Source: Trueperaceae bacterium
GTDB lineage: Bacteria > Deinococcota > Deinococci > Deinococcales > Trueperaceae
Direction: 5' to 3'
NCBI GenBank assembly: GCA_024636105.1
Contig: JAGXHO010000230.1
Coordinates: forward strand, 1 to 13,630
DNA length: 13,630 nt
This document shows positions 6,246-11,733 of the stretch, one piece after another (position 1 is the first letter of the stretch; every line of letters begins with the position of its first letter). The position numbers and the translations under genes are program-made. The notes beneath the pieces are model-generated. The model saw only the letters and a program-made list of their open reading frames with translations, was not told where the DNA came from and ran no database searches.

Positions 6246-6679
6246 CGCGCGTCGCCTTCGACACCAGCGTCCTGGTGCCGGCGCTGCTCGCCGCCCACGA
6301 GCACCACACGGCAGCCCACCGACTGCTGCAGCGGACCCTCCAAGAACCGGGCGGCGTGGTCGTGCCCGTTCCCGTGGAGTTCGAGACCTATGCCGTGCTC
6401 ACGCGCCGCCCAGCGCCATGGCGGCTCGACGGCGCGACCGCCGAACGGGTCCTCCACGGCTCGCTCGCCCACCGCGCCACCCTGGCCACGACCCCGGACG
6501 ACGACGCGGTCTGGTCGACGATCCGTGGTCTTGAGCACGCACGCCTCGTCGGGAGCGTCGCCCACGACGCCCACGTCGTCGCCTGCGCACGAGCTGCCGG
6601 CGCCGAAGAGCTCGCGACACTCAACCACCGAGATTTCGAACGGCTCGACCTGGGCGACCTGCGCTTGGTCGCACCCTGA
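6242..6679 (+). CDS. PIN-domain ribonuclease toxin (VapC-like)
   Basis: This 145-residue protein has the four acidic positions expected of an active PIN-domain RNase: Asp7 in AFDTSV, Glu46 in VEFETY, Asp109 in AHDAHVVA, and Asp131 in LNHRDF near the C-terminus. VapC toxins are Mg-dependent endoribonucleases that cleave tRNA or rRNA and stop translation. The target of this one cannot be read from sequence. It starts with GTG and overlaps the AbrB-type antitoxin gene by 4 nt, the usual antitoxin-first order. Its TGA is part of a CTGACGTCCG motif that recurs after the second TA pair. Immediately after it lies a detached fragment of a RidA gene. Confidence 0.93.
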   Translation: MTRVAFDTSVLVPALLAAHEHHTAAHRLLQRTLQEPGGVVVPVPVEFETYAVLTRRPAPWRLDGATAERVLHGSLAHRATLATTPDDDAVWSTIRGLEHARLVGSVAHDAHVVACARAAGAEELATLNHRDFERLDLGDLRLVAP

Positions 6680-6686
6680 CGTCCGA

Positions 6687-6740
6687 CGGCCGGAGCGGAT
6701 CGTCGAGATCGAGGCGATCGCGGGGGCGCCGGAGACCTGA
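6687..6740 (+). pseudogene. Detached 3' end of a ridA-like gene
   Basis: Seventeen codons plus TGA encode RPERIVEIEAIAGAPET. This matches the C-terminus of the intact RidA gene in this window (RPELIVEIEAIAVVQEG, 10736-10789). The first 37 nt differ at only two positions. One of these is synonymous (GTC/GTG) and one changes Leu to Arg. There is no start codon or upstream RidA sequence: PIN coding sequence ends 7 nt before. The fragment is therefore a 3' stub, not a gene. Confidence 0.8.
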
Positions 6741-6759
6741 GGAACGTGTGTTGCGTTTT

Positions 6760-6773
6760 CGCTATAGTTAGCG
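6760..6773 (+). promoter_or_regulatory. Inverted repeat with -10-like TATAGT, candidate AbiE operator/promoter
   Basis: CGCTA and TAGCG form a perfect 5-bp inverted repeat around TAGT in a locally AT-richer stretch before the abiEi gene. TATAGT (6763-6768) within it is a good -10 hexamer and would give a ~25-nt leader. A second box, TAGATT (6784-6789), ends 9 nt before the GTG. AbiEi-type antitoxins are known to repress their own operon by binding inverted repeats at the promoter, which fits this site. Confidence 0.45.
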
Positions 6774-6798
6774 CCAGCTGTAGTAGATTCACAACATC

Positions 6799-7401
6799 GT
6801 GGAGAGCCCGACCGACCGCATCCTCGAGCTCACCGACCGACACGGTCTCGTCCGCGCCCGCGACGTCGCCGCCGCCGGCATACCGACCGCATACCTGACG
6901 CGCCTCACCCGATCCGGGGTGCTCGAGCGCGTCGGGCGCGGCCTGTACGGGCGTCCGGACACCATGCGCAGCCCGCACGTGACCCTTGCCGAAGTCGCCC
7001 GGCAGGTGCCGAAGGGCGTCGTCTGCCTGGTCTCCGCGCTGCGTTTCCACGACCTGGGCAACCAACGCCCACATCGGGTCTGGCTTGCGCTACCACCGCA
7101 CGCGGCCACCCCCAAGGCGCCGAGTGTGGCGCTCGAAGTGGTCCGCATGGCGCCACCGATGCTCGCAGCCGGCGTGCAAACCGTCGACATCGACCGGGTG
7201 CCGGTGCGCGTCTTCGATCCGAGCAAGACGATCGCCGACCTCTTTCGGTTCCGAAACCGCGTAGGACTCGACGTCGCCGTGGAGGCTCTGCGAGCGTACT
7301 GGGAAAGTCCCTATCGAAGCGTTGCCGCGCTGGAGCGGTACGCGCGCATCGACCGGGTCGCAACGGTGCTGCGTCCATACCTGGAGGCGATGGCCGAATG
7401 A
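6799..7401 (+). CDS. abiEi: AbiEi-family antitoxin (type IV toxin-antitoxin)
   Basis: This 200-residue protein has the AbiEi layout. An N-terminal winged helix (~1-55, around HGLVRARDVAAAGIPTAYL, then RSGVLERVGRGLYGRPD) should bind DNA. The C-terminal domain contains the family-typical run GVVCLVSALRFHDLGNQRP (~71-89) and a segment around RVPVRVFDPSKTIADLFRFRN (~133-153). In the AbiE abortive-infection system AbiEi represses the operon and counters the nucleotidyltransferase AbiEii without forming a stable complex. The gene starts with GTG, has no Shine-Dalgarno sequence, and overlaps abiEii by ATGA (7398-7401). Both gene order and overlap match known AbiE operons. Confidence 0.92.
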   Translation: MESPTDRILELTDRHGLVRARDVAAAGIPTAYLTRLTRSGVLERVGRGLYGRPDTMRSPHVTLAEVARQVPKGVVCLVSALRFHDLGNQRPHRVWLALPPHAATPKAPSVALEVVRMAPPMLAAGVQTVDIDRVPVRVFDPSKTIADLFRFRNRVGLDVAVEALRAYWESPYRSVAALERYARIDRVATVLRPYLEAMAE

Positions 7402-8246
7402 CGCGCAACGTGGCCGCCAGCGTCCACGGCCGCCTTCTCCACCTGGCGCGCAGCCGCGGCGTGGACTTCAATGCCTTGTTGGACCGATACGCGTTGGAGC
7501 GGTTGCTGTACCGCATGTCGGTATCCGCGCACGCAGGTGCCTTCGTGCTGAAGGGCGCGCAGCTCCTGTTGACCTACACCGACGGCGCCCACCGGCCGAC
7601 GCGCGATCTCGACCTGCTCGGACTCGGTCGCGACGACGCTGAATCCCTCACCTACGCCTTTCGGGACATCTGTGGGGTGGCCGTCGATGACGGCGTCGTG
7701 TTCGACCCAGGCTCCATCGAGGTCCGCGCCATCCGCGAGGGAGCGACGCACGGTGGCCAGCGCGTGCGCCTCGTCGCACACCTCGGCACGGCCCGGGTTC
7801 GACTCCAGGTGGACGTTGGGTTCGGCGACGTCGTCACCCCGAAGCCTGAGTGGGTCACGTTCCCCACGCTGCTCGACGCCCCCGAACCGCGCCTCCATGG
7901 GTACCCGTTGGCCACCGTGGTGGCCGAGAAGCTCGAAGCACTGTCGAGCCTCGGGCTCGCCACCTCGCGCATGAAGGACGTGTACGACCTTTGGTTCGTG
8001 CTGACCCGGTTCGAGCTCGACGAGGCGGACCTGCAGGCGGCCATTCGACGCACGTTCGCACAGCGCGGCACGAGCACGAACGAAACCCCCGAGGCGTTCA
8101 CGCCGCGCTTCTGGCACGACGCGGACAAGCGGCAGCAGTGGGCGACCTTCGTGAGGCGCTCGCAGATCGACGCACCGAGCCTCGAAGACGCTTGCCAAGT
8201 CGTAGCGGACGCGCTGCAGCCGCTCATGGCCGACGAAGAATCGTGA
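7398..8246 (+). CDS. abiEii: AbiEii-family nucleotidyltransferase toxin
   Basis: This 282-residue protein is a DUF1814/AbiEii-type nucleotidyltransferase. The first motif is FVLKGAQLLLTY followed by RPTRDLDLLG (residues ~49-75). It gives the K-G core and catalytic Asp70 and Asp72. A third carboxylate is likely in RLQVDVGFGD. Two more family motifs follow: VVAEKLEALSSLG and SRMKDVYDLWFVL, with conserved Lys and Asp residues. Related toxins (MenT/AbiEii) transfer nucleotides to tRNA or otherwise use NTPs, causing growth arrest and phage abortive infection. The usual KGG of the first motif is KGA here, a minor deviation. Translation is coupled to abiEi by a 4-nt overlap. Fifteen bases past its stop begins a detached GNAT fragment. 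Confidence 0.92.
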   Translation: MTRNVAASVHGRLLHLARSRGVDFNALLDRYALERLLYRMSVSAHAGAFVLKGAQLLLTYTDGAHRPTRDLDLLGLGRDDAESLTYAFRDICGVAVDDGVVFDPGSIEVRAIREGATHGGQRVRLVAHLGTARVRLQVDVGFGDVVTPKPEWVTFPTLLDAPEPRLHGYPLATVVAEKLEALSSLGLATSRMKDVYDLWFVLTRFELDEADLQAAIRRTFAQRGTSTNETPEAFTPRFWHDADKRQQWATFVRRSQIDAPSLEDACQVVADALQPLMADEES

Positions 8247-8261
8247 CCACCGAACGCTGAC

Positions 8262-8369
8262 GTCCGGCATCACCGCGTCGCCGACGATGGCACGGTACGC
8301 GACTCGGTGATCTACGCGATCCTCGCGGCCGAGTGGCGGCGGGCGCGGCTCACGCTGGACCTTGGCTGA
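8262..8369 (+). pseudogene. Detached 3' end of a GNAT acetyltransferase gene
   Basis: The frame encodes VRHHRVADDGTVRDSVIYAI, then LAAEWRRAR, then LTLDLG and TGA. It aligns with the last ~36 codons of the intact GNAT gene (copy at 5732-5830), which reads LRQHRLADDGTVRDSVIYAI and onward. Most differences are at wobble positions (GAC/GAT, GTG/GTA, TCC/TCG) or conservative (Leu/Val). The fragment therefore descends from a gene that was under selection, not from a fresh copy. The rest of the gene is missing: upstream similarity stops at about 8262, just after abiEii. Its last 20 bases overlap the convergent membrane-protein gene. Confidence 0.85.
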
Positions 8370-8757
8370 GGCGCTCCGAGTCGCGACCCGCGCGCGAGCC
8401 CCGCACCGCCAGGTACGTCAGCGCGCCCACGGCGTACGTCAGCGCGTCCCACGGGTCGGCGACGGCACCGGGGCGCACGGCGGGCCAGACCACGGGTGCC
8501 AGTTCCCAGACGATCGCTCCGAAGGCGGTCGCGCCCAAGATCTCGGCGGTCCAGGCGGGCCGGCGCAGCACGACGCGCGCGATCGCGTCGACGATCCCGG
8601 CGAAGGCCACCGCCGCGGTGAGGTCGTTCAAGTGGGCGGCGGCCAGCGGGTGGGTGCCGACCGTGGCCTGCAGGGCCCGATGGCCGACGTAGACCGCCGC
8701 TGCGAACGCCACCACCGCCACGGCGCGCCGGTCCGACGCGCGCGCGGCGCAGGTCAT
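8350..8757 (-). CDS. Small multi-pass membrane protein of unknown function
   Basis: This 135-residue protein has three to four hydrophobic segments: about 11-30 (AVAVVAFAAAVYVG), 45-62 (DLTAAVAFAGIVDAI), 70-90 (ILGATAFGAIVWELAPVVW) and 104-118 (ALTYAVGALTYLAV). It carries the spaced polar motifs HLND, WELAP and ADPWD. Such patterns recur in short, uncharacterised bacterial membrane proteins, some VanZ-like; I cannot assign a function. Its ATG at 8757 overlaps the stop codon of a 30-codon upstream gene (ATGA), so it is probably translated by coupling. Its end overlaps the GNAT remnant. The reading frame stays open upstream to 9006, but that extension is Pro/Arg-rich and not credible. Confidence 0.7.
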   Translation of the reverse strand: MTCAARASDRRAVAVVAFAAAVYVGHRALQATVGTHPLAAAHLNDLTAAVAFAGIVDAIARVVLRRPAWTAEILGATAFGAIVWELAPVVWPAVRPGAVADPWDALTYAVGALTYLAVRGSRAGRDSERLSQGPA

Positions 8758-8846
8758 ACGTACAGCAGGCCGACCCACGTGGTGATCGCTACGAGCGCAC
8801 CCGCGGCGAGGCGGCGCCAGGGGCCGGGGGTAAGGCGCGGTTCCAT
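8754..8846 (-). CDS. 30-residue membrane microprotein
   Basis: ATG at 8846 to TGA at 8754-8756 encodes 30 residues: MEPRLTPGPWRRLAAGALVA, then ITTWVGLLYV. A short basic N-terminus (WRR) is followed by a single hydrophobic helix (13-30), so a one-pass inner-membrane protein is likely. Two facts support a real gene. A TAGGCT -10 box ends exactly 6 nt before its ATG, the spacing used across this window. Its stop codon overlaps the start of the next membrane-protein gene as ATGA. It may be a functional partner, or serve as a translational leader for the downstream gene. Confidence 0.6.
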   Translation of the reverse strand: MEPRLTPGPWRRLAAGALVAITTWVGLLYV

Positions 8847-8852
8847 GACCGG

Positions 8853-8858
8853 AGCCTA
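8853..8858 (-). promoter_or_regulatory. -10 element (TAGGCT) of the membrane microprotein operon
   Basis: On the minus strand TAGGCT ends 6 nt before the ATG at 8846 and no Shine-Dalgarno sequence intervenes. It lies back to back with the promoter of the M20-like gene. Confidence 0.55.
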
Positions 8859-8928
8859 ACGCCGGCGGTGCGGTGGACATGGTCACCGGACGCCGCGTTC
8901 GCGCTGCCCACGGGGTCGCGGCAGCCGG

Positions 8929-8934
8929 TACCCT
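8929..8934 (+). promoter_or_regulatory. -10 element (TACCCT) of the M20-ridA operon
   Basis: TACCCT ends 5 nt before the ATG at 8940, with no Shine-Dalgarno sequence between. It selects 8940 over the in-frame ATG at 8868. Confidence 0.5.
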
Positions 8935-8939
8935 CGCCC

Positions 8940-10391
8940 ATGGACCCCGCCACGCGCGCCCGACTCCATGCCCAGGTCGACGCCCAGCTCGAGGCGGACG
9001 TCGCACGCATCCAACGCTGGGTGCGCCAACCGAGCGTCAGCTGGCACGACCACGGCGTGAAGGACATGGCGCGCGTGGTCGCCGAGGAGCTCGAGGACCT
9101 TGGATGCGACGGCGTCGAAGTGCTGGAGGGGCGCTACCAACCGGCCGTATGGGGGCGGCTTGACGTGGGCGCGCCGGTGACGGTGCACGTCTACGGAATG
9201 TTTGACACCCGCACGGTCGACGCCCGTCACGGCGACCCGTTCAGCGGTGAACTCGCTGCTCGCGACGGCTACCCACGGGTGCTGCGCGGGCGCGGCGCCA
9301 CCGGCGCCAAGGGGCCGTTCGTCGCCTTCCTGAACGCGGTGCGCGCCACCCTGGCGGCCACCGGCACGCTCCCGATGAACCTCTGCTTCCTGACCGAGGG
9401 CGAGGAGATCATGGGGAGCCCCACGTACGCGGCGCACGTCGAGCGACTGCGCCCCCGGATGACCGACGTCGTCGCCAGCTTCAACCCCTCGAGCGCCCAA
9501 GCCGGGCGCGGCGCGGTGGCCGTGGGACTCGGGCTCAAGGGGATGGTGGTGCTCGAGCTGACCGCCTCCGGCGAGCACTGGCCGCACGCCCCCAAGCGCA
9601 CCATCCACAGCTCGGCGGCTGGGCTCGTCGATTCGCCGCCGTTCCGGTTGGCGCAGGCGCTCGCGACGCTCACCCACCCCGACGGCAGCGGCTGCAGGGT
9701 GCCGGAGCTCGCGGCGCTGTGGGACCACCGTGCGACGCTCGACCGCGCGCGCGCGGCACGGCTGGCCGCGCTGCGCACCGACATCGCCGGCCGCGACCCG
9801 CGCGACGCGCTGCCGCTGGGCGGCGCCGCGAACGTGGACGCCCTGCGCGGCACCGACCCGCTCGTCGACCTGCTCTACGGCCCCACCTTCAACGTCGCCG
9901 GGCTGCGCGCCGGTTTCCTGGGGTCGAACAGCGGCACCATCCCGTTCGTCGTCCCCGGCAGCGCTACGGCGACGATCGACATCCGGACGGTCGTCGACGT
10001 GCCGGCGGCCGAGATCGTCGCGGCGGTGCGGCGCCACCTCGACCGGCACGGGTACGCCGACGTCGCCATCGAGACCTTCGCCGCGTACGATCACCATCAG
10101 ACCGACCCCGAGCACCCGCTCGTCGCCGCGGCCGAAACGACTCTGCGCGCGCACGGCTTCGAGCCGGTCGTCTGGCCGATCCAACCGGGCGGCGGCCCCT
10201 GGACCGCGGTGCCCAACGCGCTCGGCGTCCCCTGCCTGCGCGGCGCCGTCCCCGGCGGCGGCACCGGCGGCGACGACGAGTACCTGGTGATCGACGGCGA
10301 CGACCGCACCGCCGGCCTCGCCACCGCCCAGAAGGTGCACGTCGACCTGATGCACGCCGCGGCGGCCGCGCTCGCCCCCGCGAACCCCTGA
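8940..10391 (+). CDS. M20-like metallohydrolase with non-canonical metal-site residues
   Basis: This 483-residue protein has the fold order of M20/M25/M40 amidohydrolases (acetylornithine deacetylase, dipeptidases). There is an N-terminal catalytic half, a dimerisation insert (~200-380, including a GTIPFVVPGSATATIDIRTV strand block) and a C-terminal catalytic return. The catalytic glutamate region is present as TEGEEIMGS (152-160). However, several usual zinc ligands differ. The G-H-x-D motif reads GMFD (Met87, Asp89). The R-G-x-x-D-x-K-G motif reads RGATGAKG, with Gly122 at the Asp position. The late His near the C-terminus lies in a GTGGDDEYLVID context. I recall an M20-like subgroup with GMYD in place of GHYD, so this may be a subfamily trait, not decay. 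Substrate unknown. Stop codon TGA overlaps the Shine-Dalgarno sequence of ridA, so the two form an operon. Confidence 0.82.
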   Translation: MDPATRARLHAQVDAQLEADVARIQRWVRQPSVSWHDHGVKDMARVVAEELEDLGCDGVEVLEGRYQPAVWGRLDVGAPVTVHVYGMFDTRTVDARHGDPFSGELAARDGYPRVLRGRGATGAKGPFVAFLNAVRATLAATGTLPMNLCFLTEGEEIMGSPTYAAHVERLRPRMTDVVASFNPSSAQAGRGAVAVGLGLKGMVVLELTASGEHWPHAPKRTIHSSAAGLVDSPPFRLAQALATLTHPDGSGCRVPELAALWDHRATLDRARAARLAALRTDIAGRDPRDALPLGGAANVDALRGTDPLVDLLYGPTFNVAGLRAGFLGSNSGTIPFVVPGSATATIDIRTVVDVPAAEIVAAVRRHLDRHGYADVAIETFAAYDHHQTDPEHPLVAAAETTLRAHGFEPVVWPIQPGGGPWTAVPNALGVPCLRGAVPGGGTGGDDEYLVIDGDDRTAGLATAQKVHVDLMHAAAAALAPANP

Positions 10392-10396
10392 GGAGG
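10391..10396 (+). promoter_or_regulatory. Shine-Dalgarno sequence AGGAGG deciding the ridA start
   Basis: A perfect AGGAGG lies 6 nt before the GTG at 10403, and its first base is the last base of the upstream TGA. It contrasts with the leaderless first genes and shows that internal operon genes here use Shine-Dalgarno initiation. Confidence 0.85.
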
Positions 10397-10402
10397 CACC
10401 CC

Positions 10403-10789
10403 GTGCCCAGCAAGAAGACCGTCTACCCCAGCTCGAACCCCGACCTGCCGCTCTCGCCGCTCACCCGCCTCGGCGACGCGCTCTACTCCGCCGGCCAGGT
10501 GGGCGTCGACCCCGAGACGCGTGTGGTCCCCGACGGCGTGCGCGCCCAGACCCGCCAGGTGCTCCTCAACCTGCGCACCGTGCTCGCCACGGCCGGCGCC
10601 GACCTGTCGGACGTCGTCAAGACCACCGTCTTCCTGACCGACATGGCCGACTTCGCCGAGTTCAACGAGGCCTACCGCGAGTTCTTCCCGGTCGACCCGC
10701 CGGCGCGCAGCACGGTGGGCGTGGCGGCGCTGGCGCGGCCGGAGCTGATCGTGGAGATCGAGGCGATCGCGGTGGTGCAGGAGGGCTGA
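10403..10789 (+). CDS. ridA: RidA/YjgF/UK114-family enamine/imine deaminase
   Basis: This 128-residue protein has the full length of a RidA subunit, which works as a trimer. Family landmarks are the N-terminal LYSAGQVGVDPET (~27-39), VRAQTRQVLLNLRTVLATAGADLSDVVKTTVFLTDM (~47-81), FAEFNEAYREFF (~84-95) and the C-terminal ARSTVGVAALARPELIVEIEAIA. Arg102 is the conserved arginine that anchors the imine carboxylate, and the late glutamates (Glu118, Glu120) are also present. RidA hydrolyses reactive 2-aminoacrylate and related enamines made by PLP enzymes. Co-transcription with an M20-like hydrolase suggests a role in amino-acid or peptide breakdown, but this is inference. A 17-codon near-copy of its C-terminus is found detached at 6687-6740. 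Confidence 0.93.
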   Translation: MPSKKTVYPSSNPDLPLSPLTRLGDALYSAGQVGVDPETRVVPDGVRAQTRQVLLNLRTVLATAGADLSDVVKTTVFLTDMADFAEFNEAYREFFPVDPPARSTVGVAALARPELIVEIEAIAVVQEG

Positions 10790-10800
10790 GCTCCACCAAT

Positions 10801-10806
10801 TACAGT
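10801..10806 (+). promoter_or_regulatory. -10 element (TACAGT) of the ATP-grasp/glycosyltransferase unit
   Basis: TACAGT ends 6 nt before the ATG at 10813, with no Shine-Dalgarno sequence. Confidence 0.6.
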
Positions 10807-10812
10807 AGGGCC

Positions 10813-11733
10813 ATGCCGACCTGGACCAGGCGACTTCCACGCTGGTCGCGCAGCGCCGCGCGCGCCTTCAAACTGCACGTGGTCCAGTCGTACGCCATGT
10901 TCTTCGCGCGCAACCTGCCGCGCGCGCTGTGGCCGCGCACCTTCGCCGATCACGTCCGACGCAAGATGCTGTTCGACCGCCGGCCGTACCTCGCGATCAC
11001 GGCCGACAAGGTGCGGGTGGGCGATTACGTTCGCGACAAGGTCGGCGAGCACGTCCTCACGAAGGCGTACGCCATCGCCGAGGACCCGCGGACGATCGAC
11101 TGGAGCGCTGTGCTGCGCACGTACGTTCGCAAGGCCACCCACGCCTGCGGCGGTGTCATCGTCGTCAGCGACGAAGCCGGTCCGGACGCGCGGCTGCCGA
11201 CCGCCACGGACTCGCGCTGGCGTCGCGCGTTCGTCCGGCCCGAACGCGCGACGCCGGACGAAACCACCGAGGTCTGCCTCCGCTGGGTGAACAACCGCTT
11301 CGGGTGGGGACCCGGGTCGACGCACGAGCACCAGTTCTGCCACATCACGCCGCGCGTCCTGGTCGAGGAACTCTTGCGACGGCCCGACGGCGCGTTGGCG
11401 TACGACTACAAGCTCCACGTGTTCCACGGCCGCTGCGAGCTGATCGTGCTGTTCGCCGGTCCCTGGGATGACCGACGCGTCGACCTCCACGACCTGGGCG
11501 ACCGCGTCGTGTTCGGCGAGCTCACGAACACGCCGGGCGCCGGCGTCAGAGAGAACGACCCGGCGTTCGACCGCTTGATGGGCACGTTCTGGCGCAGGGG
11601 CGGTAGCACGGCGCCGTCGGAGGACCCACTCTCCGACACGCCCGTGCGCGCCAAGGGGCGCTCGGTCGTTGCGGCGCCCAAGCGCCCGTCGCGCCTGCCG
11701 GGTCAGCCTCCATCGTGTCCGAGCAGAACCTGA
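10813..11733 (+). CDS. TupA-like ATP-grasp protein, apparently with an internal deletion
   Basis: The 306-residue product matches the TupA-like ATP-grasp family (Pfam ATPgrasp_TupA), often encoded in capsule or teichuronopeptide clusters. It starts with a basic ~35-residue region, then LFDRRPYLAITADKVRVGDYVRDKVGEHVL and TYVRKATHACGGVIVVSD (the nucleotide-lysine strand). Next come the family motif HITPRVLVEELLRRPDGALAYDYKLHVFHGRCELI and the metal-binding end FGELTNTPGAG. In typical members some 50-60 residues separate the CELI strand from the final V-D-L-Y/H...FGELT block. Here they are joined almost directly (LFAGPWDDRRVDLHDLGDRVVFGELT, junction near residues 217-222), in frame. Part of the ATP site is thus probably missing and the gene may be inactive. 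The last ~45 residues are low-complexity. The stop overlaps the next gene's ATG (TGATG). Confidence 0.75.
   Translation: MPTWTRRLPRWSRSAARAFKLHVVQSYAMFFARNLPRALWPRTFADHVRRKMLFDRRPYLAITADKVRVGDYVRDKVGEHVLTKAYAIAEDPRTIDWSAVLRTYVRKATHACGGVIVVSDEAGPDARLPTATDSRWRRAFVRPERATPDETTEVCLRWVNNRFGWGPGSTHEHQFCHITPRVLVEELLRRPDGALAYDYKLHVFHGRCELIVLFAGPWDDRRVDLHDLGDRVVFGELTNTPGAGVRENDPAFDRLMGTFWRRGGSTAPSEDPLSDTPVRAKGRSVVAAPKRPSRLPGQPPSCPSRT

Noticed and set aside
8883..10355. Very long open frame (490 codons) on the minus strand opposite the M20-like gene
   Set aside because: It lies fully antisense to a protein with recognisable family motifs. Its translation is Arg/Gly/Val-rich low-complexity sequence, typical of the mirror frame of GC-rich coding DNA.
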